Notes: generated by a model not told the origin, from the sequence alone. A DNA stretch of 64,000 bases from Flavobacteriaceae bacterium S0862 (GCA_023015825.1 JALKAW010000002.1:310001-374000); one strand, 5' to 3'; counted from the stretch's first letter, positions 1 to 8,744 are shown. Numbers and translations are program-made.

Positions 1-249
1 GCTTTCAGAAATTTGCATACCATAACTTACATTAAACCATCGGTTTGGAATATCAACTGTTGCGGCAAGAGCAACAACAAAACCATTTCCTTTAGTTGTA
101 GTAAAATTATCTGTTTTAATATTAAACAGGCTAATACCTCCGCCTATACCAAATCCATTTTTAATATTGAAACTTTTATGTTGTGCCTGAGTTATTGTAA
201 CAAAAAGCATACTTAGCGCTACTAATAAGGTAAGTTGTTTGTTTTTCAT
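1..249 (-). CDS. N-terminal part of a secreted, probably outer-membrane beta-barrel protein (runs off the left edge)
   Basis: On the minus strand an ATG at 249 opens a frame that stays open to base 1 (83 codons seen). It begins MKNKQLTLLVALSML and has a typical Sec signal peptide ending near TQAQ (residue 22). The mature part is rich in Gly, Asn, Thr and aromatic residues, with alternating stretches such as NGFGIGGGISLFN that look like barrel strands. A TAnnTTTG box lies just upstream (272-279). The C-terminus is outside the window, so the family cannot be fixed; an outer-membrane beta-barrel of the porin/OMP type is my inference. Confidence 0.75.
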   Translation of the reverse strand, partial: MKNKQLTLLVALSMLFVTITQAQHKSFNIKNGFGIGGGISLFNIKTDNFTTTKGNGFVVALAATVDIPNRWFNVSYGMQISES

Positions 250-271
250 AGGATTTTTAATCGTTAGGAAA

Positions 272-279
272 CAAATATA
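272..279 (-). promoter_or_regulatory. Bacteroidota -7 promoter box (TATATTTG) for the leftward gene starting at 249
   Basis: The minus strand reads TATATTTG, an exact match to the TAnnTTTG -7 element of Bacteroidota vegetative promoters, 22 bases before the ATG. No TTG/TTTG -33 element is visible at the usual 17-23 base spacing. Confidence 0.5.
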
Positions 280-326
280 ACTTAATTTAGTATTCATTTA
301 TTTTCGAACCATTTAATATTCTTGCT

Positions 327-1256
327 ATGGAACAGTTTATTTTTATACCTATTGTCTTTTTTGGACTAATAATTTTAATTTCTGCTTTTTTTATTGTGAA
401 ACAGCAAACTGCTGCTGTTATTGAGCGTTTTGGTAAATTTCAAAGTATACGTCATTCTGGATTGCAATTAAAAATCCCTTTAGTTGATCGAATTGCAGGA
501 AAGCTAAGTTTAAAAATTCAACAACTAGATGTAATTATAGAAACGAAAACTTTAGATGATGTATTTGTGCGCTTAAAAGTTTCTGTACAGTATAAGGTAA
601 TACGCGATAAAGTGTACGATGCATTTTATAAGCTAGATTATCCTCACGATCAAATTACAAGTTATGTGTTTGATGTGGTTCGTGCTGAAGTGCCTAAAAT
701 GAAGCTTGATGACGTATTTGTTAAAAAAGATGATATTGCTTTGGCTGTAAAAGCCGAATTAAACGACGCAATGTCTGATTATGGTTTTGATATTATTAAA
801 ACACTTGTTACTGATATAGACCCTGATGCACAAGTAAAAGCGGCAATGAACAGAATTAATGCGTCAGAGCGTGAAAAAATAGCAGCACAGTTTGAAGGTG
901 ATGCTGCTCGTATTCTTATAGTGGAAAAAGCAAAAGCTGAAGCTGAAAGTAAGCGTTTACAAGGGCAGGGTATTGCAGACCAGCGTCGTGAAATTGCTCG
1001 CGGTTTGGAAGAATCCGTAGAAGTCCTTAATAAAGTTGGTATCAACTCTCAAGAAGCATCTGCTTTGATTGTAGTTACTCAACACTATGATACATTACAA
1101 GCTATTGGTGGTGAAACAAACAGTAATTTAATCTTGTTACCTAATTCACCTCAAGCAGGAAGCAATATGTTAAATGATATGGTCGCTAGTTTTACAGCAA
1201 GTAACCAAATTGGCGAGGCTATGAAGAACTCGAACAGCAAGAAAAAAGATGAGTAA
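327..1256 (+). CDS. SPFH/band 7 (stomatin-like) membrane protein
   Basis: 309 aa. One N-terminal membrane segment (about residues 5-24, IFIPIVFFGLIILISAFFIV) is followed by a prohibitin-homology domain (about 25-190) that opens with QQTAAVIERFGKF, the usual entry sequence of stomatin/QmcA-like proteins. An Ala/Glu-rich helix (about 165-230, with EKIAAQFEGDAAR and KAKAEAESKRLQGQG) fits the coiled-coil oligomerisation region of the family. Such proteins form large ring or cage assemblies in the inner membrane and often modulate membrane proteases. No nfeD partner lies beside it. The ATG at 327 is the only start that keeps the membrane anchor. A strong terminator follows. Confidence 0.93.
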   Translation: MEQFIFIPIVFFGLIILISAFFIVKQQTAAVIERFGKFQSIRHSGLQLKIPLVDRIAGKLSLKIQQLDVIIETKTLDDVFVRLKVSVQYKVIRDKVYDAFYKLDYPHDQITSYVFDVVRAEVPKMKLDDVFVKKDDIALAVKAELNDAMSDYGFDIIKTLVTDIDPDAQVKAAMNRINASEREKIAAQFEGDAARILIVEKAKAEAESKRLQGQGIADQRREIARGLEESVEVLNKVGINSQEASALIVVTQHYDTLQAIGGETNSNLILLPNSPQAGSNMLNDMVASFTASNQIGEAMKNSNSKKKDE

Positions 1257-1277
1257 TTTATGTTCTAACTAAAACAT

Positions 1278-1313
1278 AAAAAAACCTCGAAGTGATTGCT
1301 TCGAGGTTTTTTT
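1278..1313. terminator. Bidirectional rho-independent terminator between convergent genes
   Basis: A perfect 15-bp inverted repeat, AAAAAAACCTCGAAG (1278-1292) and its complement (1299-1313), with a 6-base loop. The flanking A-run and T-run make it work in both directions, for the SPFH gene and for glnS. Confidence 0.92.
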
Positions 1314-1320
1314 ATGCTTT

Positions 1321-3330
1321 CTAAATTGCTTTAGCTTCAGCCACTAACAATTCATTTTTATCTTCTAAAGCTTTTTCTACAAACTCAGTAATTGCATCGT
1401 TTTTTTCTAGACCATTTTTAAGCATCTCCTTTAGCACTATCATGGTAGCAATACGAGTTCCTGCTTTTTTAACAGCGGTTCCAAATAACGGCTTGAGTTC
1501 TTCATAAGCAACATCTTTCGCCAATGTCTGTATCTCAGCTTTCGCTTTTAATTGCTTCTCTTGAGGAAGATTCGTGTATTTTTTACCTAATTGCTGAATC
1601 ACATTTATCGCCTTACGTTGCTGTTGTGATTGTTGAGGTTTAGGTTGATTTTGAATGCTATTTTGCTTAGGTTTCTGCTTAGCCCAGGAATCGCGCAAAC
1701 CTACCGTTTTATTAAACACTAATGCATTGGGTTTTGAGTCATTATCCACATTAAAATACCCTAAACGCTGAAATTGGAAGCGTTCTCCAACCTTAACGAC
1801 AGCTAAACTTGGTTCAACCAAAGCATTAATGGTTTTTAAAGAATTTGGATTGATAAACTCCATAAAATCCTTGTCTGGATGACTATCTGGAGATTCATCC
1901 ATAAATAATCTGTCGTATTCTCTAACCTCAGCTTTAATAGCATGATTTATTGATACCCAATGTAATGTACCTTTTACTTTTTTCGATGTGTCTTCAGAAT
2001 ATGTACAATGTATTTCTGTAATATCACCTTTGGCATTTTTTATAACATTTTCTGCTTTGATGATGTATGCGTTTTTTAAACGTACCTCACCTCCAAGCTT
2101 TAATCTAAAAAATTTATTTCCTGCTTCTTCCTTAAAATCTTCTTTTTCGATATAAATTTCTCTGGAAAAAGGCACTTGTCGTTTTCCTGCGCTTTTATCT
2201 TCTGGATTATTTTCAGCGTCTAACCACTCTTCTTTTCCTTCCGGATAATTCTTTATTACCACTTTAACAGGATCTAACACAGCCATAACACGAGGTGCTG
2301 TTTTATTTAAATCTTCACGAATACAAAACTCCAGCAACGACACATCAATTACATTTTCACGCTTCGCTACACCAACTTTTTCTATAAAATTTCTAATAGA
2401 ATTTGGTGTATAGCCTCGTCGTCGTAAGCCCGAAATAGTTGGCATTCGTGGGTCATCCCAACCAGACACCACACCCTCTTCTACTAGTTTAAGCAACTTT
2501 CGCTTACTCATAATAGTGTAGCTCAAGTTTAATCTAGCAAATTCTCGTTGTTTAGGAATTAAAGGGTACTCTCTAGCGCTATAGTTATACACTTGTTCTT
2601 TAAACCAATCGTAAAGCTTTCTGTGAGGTTTAAATTCTAAAGAGCAGAGAGAGTGCGAAATTTGTTCTATATAGTCACTTTCACCATGTGTCCAGTCGTA
2701 CATTGGGTAAATACACCAATCGTTTCCTGTTCTATGGTGGTGTGCGTGCATAATACGATACATTATTGGGTCTCGCATTAGCATATTAGGGTCTTCCATG
2801 TCAATTTTAGCGCGAAGTACATGTGTTCCTGATGGAAACTCTCCGTTTTTCATGCGTTCAAATAAATCTAGGTTTTCTTCTACACTTCTATTTCTATAAG
2901 GACTATTAGTTCCAACCTGTGTTGGCGTTCCTTTTTGTTCGGCTATTGCTTCGCTCGATTGTGAGTCGACATAAGCTTTCCCATCTTTAATCATTTGTAC
3001 AGCCCAATCATACAGCTGTTGAAAATAGTCCGATGAGTATAGTTCATTTTCCCATTTATATCCTAACCAAGCTATATCGCGCTTAATTGCATCAACGTAT
3101 TCTTGCTCTTCTTTGGTTGGATTGGTATCATCAAAACGAAGATTTACAGGTGCATTATACTTTTCACCTAAGCCAAAACTAATGCCAATAGCTTTTGTAT
3201 GACCAATATGTAAATAGCCATTTGGCTCTGGTGGAAAACGAAAACGTAAATGATTTTTAGGCATTCCGTTTTTTAAATCTTCTTCTATAATGTGCTCAAT
3301 AAAATTGAGTGATTTGGTTTCTTCAGACAT
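1321..3330 (-). CDS. glnS: Glutaminyl-tRNA synthetase with C-terminal extension
   Basis: 669 aa. Class I synthetase that attaches glutamine to tRNA-Gln in the cytoplasm. The HIGH signature is at residues 41-44 (YLHIGHTKA) and MSKRK at about residue 273; the bacterial/eukaryotic GlnRS features RFPPEPNGYLHIGH and DDTNPTKEEQEY identify it as GlnRS rather than GluRS. The E. coli enzyme is about 554 aa. Here the anticodon-binding beta-barrels end near residue 560, then come a Gln/Lys/Pro-rich linker and a predicted helical domain of about 90 residues (from QQRKAINVIQQLGKK to the end) that I cannot assign. Its presence implies direct Gln-tRNA charging rather than a GatCAB route. Confidence 0.97.
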   Translation of the reverse strand: MSEETKSLNFIEHIIEEDLKNGMPKNHLRFRFPPEPNGYLHIGHTKAIGISFGLGEKYNAPVNLRFDDTNPTKEEQEYVDAIKRDIAWLGYKWENELYSSDYFQQLYDWAVQMIKDGKAYVDSQSSEAIAEQKGTPTQVGTNSPYRNRSVEENLDLFERMKNGEFPSGTHVLRAKIDMEDPNMLMRDPIMYRIMHAHHHRTGNDWCIYPMYDWTHGESDYIEQISHSLCSLEFKPHRKLYDWFKEQVYNYSAREYPLIPKQREFARLNLSYTIMSKRKLLKLVEEGVVSGWDDPRMPTISGLRRRGYTPNSIRNFIEKVGVAKRENVIDVSLLEFCIREDLNKTAPRVMAVLDPVKVVIKNYPEGKEEWLDAENNPEDKSAGKRQVPFSREIYIEKEDFKEEAGNKFFRLKLGGEVRLKNAYIIKAENVIKNAKGDITEIHCTYSEDTSKKVKGTLHWVSINHAIKAEVREYDRLFMDESPDSHPDKDFMEFINPNSLKTINALVEPSLAVVKVGERFQFQRLGYFNVDNDSKPNALVFNKTVGLRDSWAKQKPKQNSIQNQPKPQQSQQQRKAINVIQQLGKKYTNLPQEKQLKAKAEIQTLAKDVAYEELKPLFGTAVKKAGTRIATMIVLKEMLKNGLEKNDAITEFVEKALEDKNELLVAEAKAI

Positions 3331-3370
3331 CTTTAAAAATAAAAGACAAAGTTATTAAATATTAGTGTAA

Positions 3371-3378
3371 TATATTTG
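3371..3378 (+). promoter_or_regulatory. -7 promoter box (TATATTTG) for folB
   Basis: Exact TAnnTTTG match 16 bases before the TTG start of folB, which would give a leader of about 10 bases. On the opposite strand TAACTTTG (3347-3354) is a similar candidate for glnS. No clear -33 element for either. Confidence 0.45.
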
Positions 3379-3394
3379 CTGAAAATATTTTGTT

Positions 3395-3757
3395 TTGGGA
3401 ATTATTAAAGTTGAAAATATTAGGGTTTTTGCACATCATGGATGTTTGGCAGAAGAAACTAAAATAGGTAGTGATTATCGTGTAGATTTAGAAGTAAAAG
3501 CAAATTTACAAACATCAGCTAAAACTGATAAACTAAGTGATACTATTGATTATGTGTTTTTAAATCGTATTATAAGAGAGGAAATGAAAAAACCTTCACA
3601 TTTACTTGAAACCGTTGCAAAAAGAATACTATTACGGATTTTTGATGAAGATGATTTAGTGAATAAAGCAACTGTTTGGGTAAGTAAACTAAACCCACCA
3701 ATAGGTGGTGATGTTGAAATGGTAACGATTAAAATGACCGAAAAACGAAAAAAGTAA
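3395..3757 (+). CDS. folB: Dihydroneopterin aldolase
   Basis: 120 aa, normal family length. Cleaves 7,8-dihydroneopterin to 6-hydroxymethyl-dihydropterin and glycolaldehyde in folate synthesis. The sequence opens MGIIKVENIRVFAHHGCLAEE, with the HG-(C)-xxEE segment typical of FolB, and later has the pterin-binding stretch around HLLETVAKRI, where the Glu anchors the pterin. The start is TTG; no ATG is available that keeps the first beta strand, and homologues begin at this point. Transcribed away from glnS. Confidence 0.93.
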   Translation: MGIIKVENIRVFAHHGCLAEETKIGSDYRVDLEVKANLQTSAKTDKLSDTIDYVFLNRIIREEMKKPSHLLETVAKRILLRIFDEDDLVNKATVWVSKLNPPIGGDVEMVTIKMTEKRKK

Positions 3758-3787
3758 GTGTTAATAGTGTGAAAACTTTATTTTTTT

Positions 3788-3795
3788 TACATTTG
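3788..3795 (+). promoter_or_regulatory. -7 promoter box (TACATTTG) for tRNA-Cys
   Basis: Exact TAnnTTTG match ending 12 bases before the tRNA 5' end. A start about 6 bases downstream would give a short 5' leader for RNase P. Confidence 0.5.
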
Positions 3796-3807
3796 CTGTC
3801 CTAATAA

Positions 3808-3878
3808 GGCGTCTTGGCCGAGTGGCTAGGCAGAGGTCTGCAAAACCTTGTACAGCGGTTCGAATCCGCTAGACGCCT
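3808..3878 (+). tRNA. tRNA-Cys (anticodon GCA)
   Basis: The full cloverleaf can be folded by eye: acceptor GGCGTCT/AGACGCC, a 3-bp D stem (GCC/GGC), anticodon stem GAGGT/ACCTT with one G-T pair and loop CTGCAAA giving anticodon GCA, T arm GCGGT-TCGAATC-CGCT. The discriminator base is T (U73), the identity base of tRNA-Cys. CCA is not encoded. Confidence 0.96.
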
Positions 3879-3880
3879 CG

Positions 3881-3911
3881 AAAACCTTCAAGGTAACTTG
3901 AGGGTTTTTTT
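3881..3911 (+). terminator. Rho-independent terminator after tRNA-Cys
   Basis: AAAACCTTCAAG (3881-3892) pairs with CTTGAGGGTTTT (3897-3908) across a 4-base loop with one G-T pair, followed by a T run. It may also serve the convergent gene at 3913-4581. Confidence 0.85.
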
Positions 3912-3912
3912 A

Positions 3913-4581
3913 TTACCCAATATCTTCTATTAAATTCTGAGGATTAAACTGGTCTTTCGGTAAAAAGCCTTTTACAATAAGCACTAAGCCACATATAACC
4001 AGAATAAGACCTAAAAGTTTTTTTACTTTTAATATACGCTCTGGAGTAAGTTTTTTCTTTAGTTGCTTTGCTAGTAATATTTTAAACAAATCTGTAACAA
4101 AATAGGCTAATATCATGGTGCTAAAGAAAGTTACAAACCTATTAAAGTCATTTTCAAGACTTGGTCCAGTAATAATAATTATACCTAACCAAAATACTAG
4201 AACACCAATATTTATAAAGTTTAGTAAAAAACCTTTAATAAATAATCCTAAATAATTTGTTTTTGTAAAGACCAATTCACTGGCTTCGTTAGTAGAACGT
4301 TTTGGTTTTTTAAGAAAGATGATGATGCCATAAACTGTGATAATCATCCCACCAAAAACAAACAAACCTGGTTGATTACTTAGGTTTTCTAATAATTGAA
4401 AACTACTAAAATACGCTAAAAATATAAAGAAAACATCAGCAACAATAACACCAATATCAAACACTACTGCTGCGCGAAATCCTTTTGTCGCACTGGTTTC
4501 AATAAGAACAAAAAAAACAGGACCTATCATAAAGGCTAAGAAAAAACCTAAAGGAATCGCTGCTTGTATGTCTTCTATCAT
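3913..4581 (-). CDS. LysE/RhtB-family amino-acid exporter
   Basis: 222 aa from the ATG at 4581 (MIEDIQAAIPLGFFLAFMIGP). About six hydrophobic helices. The first carries the LysE-type PLGFFLAFMIGPVFFVL signature, and a Lys-rich cytoplasmic loop follows helix 3. The family exports amino acids or their derivatives across the inner membrane; the substrate here cannot be read. A longer frame starts at 4635, but a terminator hairpin (4590-4620) lies in that extension and homologues begin at the hydrophobic segment, so the shorter start is preferred. Confidence 0.85.
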   Translation of the reverse strand: MIEDIQAAIPLGFFLAFMIGPVFFVLIETSATKGFRAAVVFDIGVIVADVFFIFLAYFSSFQLLENLSNQPGLFVFGGMIITVYGIIIFLKKPKRSTNEASELVFTKTNYLGLFIKGFLLNFINIGVLVFWLGIIIITGPSLENDFNRFVTFFSTMILAYFVTDLFKILLAKQLKKKLTPERILKVKKLLGLILVICGLVLIVKGFLPKDQFNPQNLIEDIG

Positions 4582-4589
4582 GTAATTTG

Positions 4590-4620
4590 TAATAAAAATG
4601 CCGAATAAATATTCAGCATT
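4590..4620 (-). terminator. Rho-independent terminator of the GIN-domain gene
   Basis: On the minus strand AATGCTGAAT/ATTCGGCATT forms a 10-bp stem with a 4-base loop and one G-T pair, followed by a T-rich tract. It lies between the stop at 4661 and the next leftward ATG at 4581. Confidence 0.75.
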
Positions 4621-4660
4621 TTGAAGTTGTAACAAATATAATAAAAGATGCTAAAGGATT

Positions 4661-5335
4661 TTAATTCATATGTTTAATTCTTCCTCCTAAAGCTTTACTT
4701 TTATTTACTTTTTTTGGGTCTCCGTATACAAATACGTCGCCTCCTGCTCTAATTTTTATATCTAACATATCTGTTGCGTTTACATCAGCCTCTCCTCCTG
4801 CTCTAATAGTTATTTCGGTAGATTCAGTCTTTAAATCCTTGCCTTTATAAACACCTCCTGTACTAATAGAAATATCTTGGCTTTGCGCTTTTCCTGAAGT
4901 TTGTATAACTCCTCCTGTTACAGATTTAATATCTGCTGTAGTTACTTTTAATTCTAGATTAATTTCACCTCCCTCTTGAGCTCTAAGCTCAATTTCGTAT
5001 TGCTTTATTTTATCATTAGATCTTATTTTTGCACCTTCATTAGCATCAATAATATCAATATTAGTGTAATATAATTTTACGTTTGTATTGTCACCATCAA
5101 AACTCTCTTCTAGCTTCATTCTAATTTTTAGCTTTCCGTTTTTGTTTACAATAACGACGTCATTTTTGTTTCTTCCAGAGATAACTGCTTCGTTTTTATT
5201 TGACTTGATAAGCTCTACTTCTATTAAATCGTAAACTTTTAACTCTGAAAATTCACCAATTTCTTTAGTAATCTCGCTTTGAGAAAAAGTGATTGTTGTG
5301 ATTAAAAATGCAATTGTTACTAAGATATTTTTCAT
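4661..5335 (-). CDS. Secreted GIN-domain (DUF2807, head GIN) protein
   Basis: 224 aa. A signal peptide (MKNILVTIAFLITTITFSQ) precedes a region of repeated short beta strands: VVIVNKNGKLKIRM, IDANEGAKIRS, ISISTGGVYKG, ITIRAGGEADVN, IKIRAGGDVFVYG. Gly-Gly turns at regular spacing are typical of the right-handed beta-helix DUF2807 (putative auto-transporter adhesin, head GIN) family common in Bacteroidota. These proteins are exported to the periplasm or cell surface; their function is not established. It starts 66 bp from the rnr stop and has its own terminator. Confidence 0.86.
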   Translation of the reverse strand: MKNILVTIAFLITTITFSQSEITKEIGEFSELKVYDLIEVELIKSNKNEAVISGRNKNDVVIVNKNGKLKIRMKLEESFDGDNTNVKLYYTNIDIIDANEGAKIRSNDKIKQYEIELRAQEGGEINLELKVTTADIKSVTGGVIQTSGKAQSQDISISTGGVYKGKDLKTESTEITIRAGGEADVNATDMLDIKIRAGGDVFVYGDPKKVNKSKALGGRIKHMN

Positions 5336-5401
5336 TTTGATTGTGTTTTGTTTGTTTTGAGGGTTCTAAATCAATAACTATACCATTTAGTATTTATTAT
5401 A

Positions 5402-7594
5402 TTAAACATCTTCTCTTTTTCCAATTAAAGAAAAATCAAGATGTTTTTTTACTAAATCGGCTTTCTTTACTTTAACAACAACCTCATCACCTAATTGATA
5501 CATATTTTTTGTGGCTTGGCCAATTAATGCATATTCATCCTGATCAAATTGGTAATAATCATCTTTAATATCTCTAATTCTTACCATGCCTTCGCACTTA
5601 TTTTCTATTATTTCTACATAAATTCCCCAATCAGTTACACCTGAAATTACTCCAACAAATTCTTGGTCCTGATGGTCTTGCATGAATTTAATTTGCATAT
5701 ATTTTATAGAATCCCTTTCGGCTTTAGTAGCGAGGTATTCCATGTTAGAGGAGTGTTGGCATTTTTCTTCATACACTTCTTCGCTTGCAGATTTTCCTTT
5801 ATCTAAATAATGTTGTAATAATCTATGAGCCATTACATCTGGATAACGACGAATAGGCGATGTGAAATGACTGTAATAATCGAACGCTAATCCATAATGT
5901 CCAATATTATTAGTTGTGTATTCAGCTTTACTCATACTTCGAATAGCAAGTGTATCTACTAAATTTTGTTCTTTTTTTCCATTTACTTCCTTTAATAAAT
6001 TATTTAAAGAAGCAGTTGTAGTCTTTCTATCTTTAAAATTTAACTTATAACCAAAACGACCAACAATATTTTGTAAAGCAGCAAGTTTTTCATCATTTGG
6101 TTCGTCGTGGACACGATAAATAAATGTTTTTTTAGGTGATTGTTTACCTACAAATTCTGCTACTTTTTTATTAGCTAATAACATAAATTCCTCAATCAAT
6201 TTATTAGCATCCTTACTGGTTTTAAAAAATACACCAACTGGGTTATTGGTTTCATCTAAGTTAAACTTCACCTCTACTTTATCAAACGATATTGCACCAT
6301 CTCCCATTCGCTTTTTACGCATGATTTTAGCAAGTTCATCTAACTTTAAAGTAGCATCAGCAATTGCCTGATCGGTTTTGTAAGCTTTTCCTGTTAATGC
6401 AATTTCTTTAGGTATTTCATTGGTTTTGGTCTCAATAATACTTTGCGCTTCTTCGTAAGCAAAGCGAGCATCACTATACGTTACTGTACGTCCAAACCAT
6501 TGATTTTTTATTTCAGCTTTATCGTTCATCTCAAACACTGCAGAAAAGGTATATTTTTCTTCGTTAGGTCTTAATGAGCATGCGTTATTTGATAATACTT
6601 CAGGAAGCATTGGCACTACTCTATCTACTAAATACACACTAGTAGCACGTTCGTAAGCTTCATCATCTAAAATAGTTCCTTCTTTTACATAATGTGATAC
6701 ATCTGCAATATGAATTCCTACTTCGTAATTACCATTTTTTAGTACTTGAAACGATAAGGCATCGTCAAAATCTTTTGCGTCTTTAGGATCTATAGTAAAA
6801 GTCAACACATCACGCATATCACGACGCTTTTTTATTTCATCTTCTTGAATGGATGTGTCTAGTTTATTAGCATAGTCTTCTACTTCATGAGGGAAATCAT
6901 AAGGTAATCCATACTCAGTTAAAATAGAATGAATTTCGGTGTTATGTTCTCCTGGTTTACCTAGTACTTTAATAACCTTTCCAGTTGGCGAATCTTGTTT
7001 TTCTGGCCAATCAATAAGTTTTACAAGTACTTTATCACCATCTTCAGCATTGAGTGTTTTGTTAAGTGGTACAAATACATCGACATACATTTTATTACTA
7101 TCCGGAACCACAAAAGCATAGCTTTTATGTTTTTGTATTACTCCAACATACTCGGTTTTATGTCTGGAAATTATTTGAGTAATTTCTCCTTCAAGTTTTC
7201 CTCTTTTTCTGCGTTTATAAACATATAATTCTACTTCATCGCCATGAAGTGCTTTATTTACATTGTTTGAAGCGATGAAAATATCGTCTTCAAAATCTTC
7301 ACAGATTACATAACCTGATCCTCGAGCAGAGGCATCGAAAATTCCTGTGTGGTATTCAGATGAAGCGATAGCTTTAAATTTTCCACGATCAACTTCTTCT
7401 ATTTCATCTTTCGCTTTTAAGCGATGTAAAGTTTTAATAATTTGATTTCTACTACTAGCATCGTTTACACCAAGCTTAGCAGCTATTTGTTTGTAATTAA
7501 AAGATTTATTTCTATCTACTTTAAGAATCGTGTGGATACTATCTGTAAGGTTATGTATTTGTTTAGAATTCTTTTTTATTTTCTTTCTTGTCAT
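5402..7594 (-). CDS. rnr: Ribonuclease R (RNB-family 3'-5' exoribonuclease)
   Basis: 730 aa, normal for RNase R. An N-terminal winged-helix region (about 1-80, with NYKQIAAKLGVNDASSRNQI) is followed by cold-shock OB domains (about 85-220), the RNB catalytic domain (about 250-590) and a C-terminal S1 domain (about 645-726). The catalytic acidic cluster is seen in DPKDAKDFDDALSF (near residue 270), and SPIRRYPDVMAHRLL is the RNB C-terminal signature. It degrades structured RNA and helps in rRNA/tRNA quality control and cold growth. The Lys-rich tail of E. coli RNase R is absent. It diverges from rpiB. Confidence 0.96.
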   Translation of the reverse strand: MTRKKIKKNSKQIHNLTDSIHTILKVDRNKSFNYKQIAAKLGVNDASSRNQIIKTLHRLKAKDEIEEVDRGKFKAIASSEYHTGIFDASARGSGYVICEDFEDDIFIASNNVNKALHGDEVELYVYKRRKRGKLEGEITQIISRHKTEYVGVIQKHKSYAFVVPDSNKMYVDVFVPLNKTLNAEDGDKVLVKLIDWPEKQDSPTGKVIKVLGKPGEHNTEIHSILTEYGLPYDFPHEVEDYANKLDTSIQEDEIKKRRDMRDVLTFTIDPKDAKDFDDALSFQVLKNGNYEVGIHIADVSHYVKEGTILDDEAYERATSVYLVDRVVPMLPEVLSNNACSLRPNEEKYTFSAVFEMNDKAEIKNQWFGRTVTYSDARFAYEEAQSIIETKTNEIPKEIALTGKAYKTDQAIADATLKLDELAKIMRKKRMGDGAISFDKVEVKFNLDETNNPVGVFFKTSKDANKLIEEFMLLANKKVAEFVGKQSPKKTFIYRVHDEPNDEKLAALQNIVGRFGYKLNFKDRKTTTASLNNLLKEVNGKKEQNLVDTLAIRSMSKAEYTTNNIGHYGLAFDYYSHFTSPIRRYPDVMAHRLLQHYLDKGKSASEEVYEEKCQHSSNMEYLATKAERDSIKYMQIKFMQDHQDQEFVGVISGVTDWGIYVEIIENKCEGMVRIRDIKDDYYQFDQDEYALIGQATKNMYQLGDEVVVKVKKADLVKKHLDFSLIGKREDV

Positions 7595-8283
7595 TTATTT
7601 TTTTATCATATTCTGTTCCTTGAAGTTAAGGAATCTATTAATTTTTAAACTTAATATTTAAGTGAAGAAGGTGTATTAAGTTTATGCAAAGCTAACATTT
7701 AAAATTTAAATAGATTATTTTAAAAATTGACTTATTCACATTTAATAATATAATAACTATTTCTTTTTTAAAATTTAAAATAAAAATGGTGATTATTATT
7801 GCTTGTTAACTACTACAATAACTTTTTTAATTATTTCTTTGATATTAAGTTATCTTCTCTTTATCTAAATGTAATTAACAAGTTGTTGGTATAATAAACT
7901 CTTTATAATTAATTATTTAAATATTTTAGTTAACAATTATCTATTATAGATATAAACAATTTAAAACTCATAAATATTTACGCTTTTTTTGTTTGTAACC
8001 ATATTTTATTAGTTAACAAAAATGCAACTTCTTACAATAACTAAATTTGGATTTTAAAAACATATTTATACTTGTAAAAAAAATTAAAATAATAAAATAT
8101 TAGTTATTAGAAGTAATGATGAGATATTAACAATTATTTAAAAAGTAACTAACAACTTTAAAAAGCCCATGTTTATATTTTGTAATTTTGTAACCAAGAT
8201 GAAATACGATTAAAATACATCTTTTTTAAATAAACTTCGTCTTATTTTTGTATTGAAAATATTACTAATTAAAATAACTTATT
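7595..8283. other. Gene-free, extremely AT-rich divergent intergenic region between rnr and rpiB
   Basis: About 690 bp with no convincing ORF or RNA gene. TTAACAA occurs at 7875-7881, 7930-7936, 8013-8019 and 8127-8133 on the plus strand, and its complement at 7803-7809; GTTAAC palindromes sit at 7805, 7929 and 8012. A 6-bp inverted repeat TTCCTT/AAGGAA (7616-7633) lies near the rnr start. One DnaA-box-like TTATTCACA is at 7732-7740. TAATTTTG (8183-8190) and TATTTTTG (8243-8250) match the -7 box and could serve rpiB. It presumably holds both divergent promoters; anything further is speculative. Confidence 0.55.
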
Positions 8284-8721
8284 TTGAAAATATCTATAGG
8301 AAATGATCACGCAGGAACCGATTATAAATTTGCTATTATTAAACTTCTTAAATCTAAAGGAATAGAAGTTACAAATTATGGAACAGATAGTAAAGATAGT
8401 GTAGATTATCCTGATTTTGTACATCCTGTTGCTAAAGATGTGGTTAATAACTCTGCAGACTTCGGAATCCTAATTTGTGGAAGCGCAAATGGTGTGGCTA
8501 TGACAGCTAATAAATATCAAGAGGTTAGAGCTGGTTTATGTTGGAATAAAGAAATTGTTGAATTAACCAGACAACATAATAATGCTAATGTATTGTGTAT
8601 TCCAGCAAGATACACTGCAATACCTCAAGCACTACAAATGGTTGAAACTTTTTTAAACACAAAGTTTGAAGGAGGAAGACACCAAAATCGCGTAAATAAA
8701 ATTCCTGCAACATCTTGCTAA
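8284..8721 (+). CDS. rpiB: Ribose 5-phosphate isomerase B (RpiB/LacAB family)
   Basis: 145 aa, normal length. Interconverts ribose 5-phosphate and ribulose 5-phosphate in the pentose phosphate pathway. It begins MKISIGNDHAGTDYK, where Asp and His of NDHAG bind the substrate phosphate/sugar. It has the LICGSANGVAMTANK loop with the family's catalytic Cys, and HNNANVLCIPARY. The start is TTG at 8284; the first beta strand begins at once, so no later start works. It leads a short rightward group with a CDF exporter and an acetyltransferase. Confidence 0.95.
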   Translation: MKISIGNDHAGTDYKFAIIKLLKSKGIEVTNYGTDSKDSVDYPDFVHPVAKDVVNNSADFGILICGSANGVAMTANKYQEVRAGLCWNKEIVELTRQHNNANVLCIPARYTAIPQALQMVETFLNTKFEGGRHQNRVNKIPATSC

Positions 8722-8744
8722 TCACAATCTAAAATTAGCATACA

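Noticed and set aside
779-1045. Antisense 88-aa frame across the SPFH gene, and similar antisense frames elsewhere (for example 24072-24500 and 59301-59717)
   Set aside because: They mirror the codon structure of well-supported genes on the other strand and have no family features.
4582-4635. Longer start (4635) for the LysE-type exporter
   Set aside because: The extension contains the terminator hairpin of the preceding gene and no family-like residues.
7732-7740. DnaA-box-like TTATTCACA suggesting a chromosomal origin in the rnr-rpiB spacer
   Set aside because: Only one such site, no dnaA or dnaN nearby and no cluster of boxes. The AT-rich spacer alone is not enough to call an origin.
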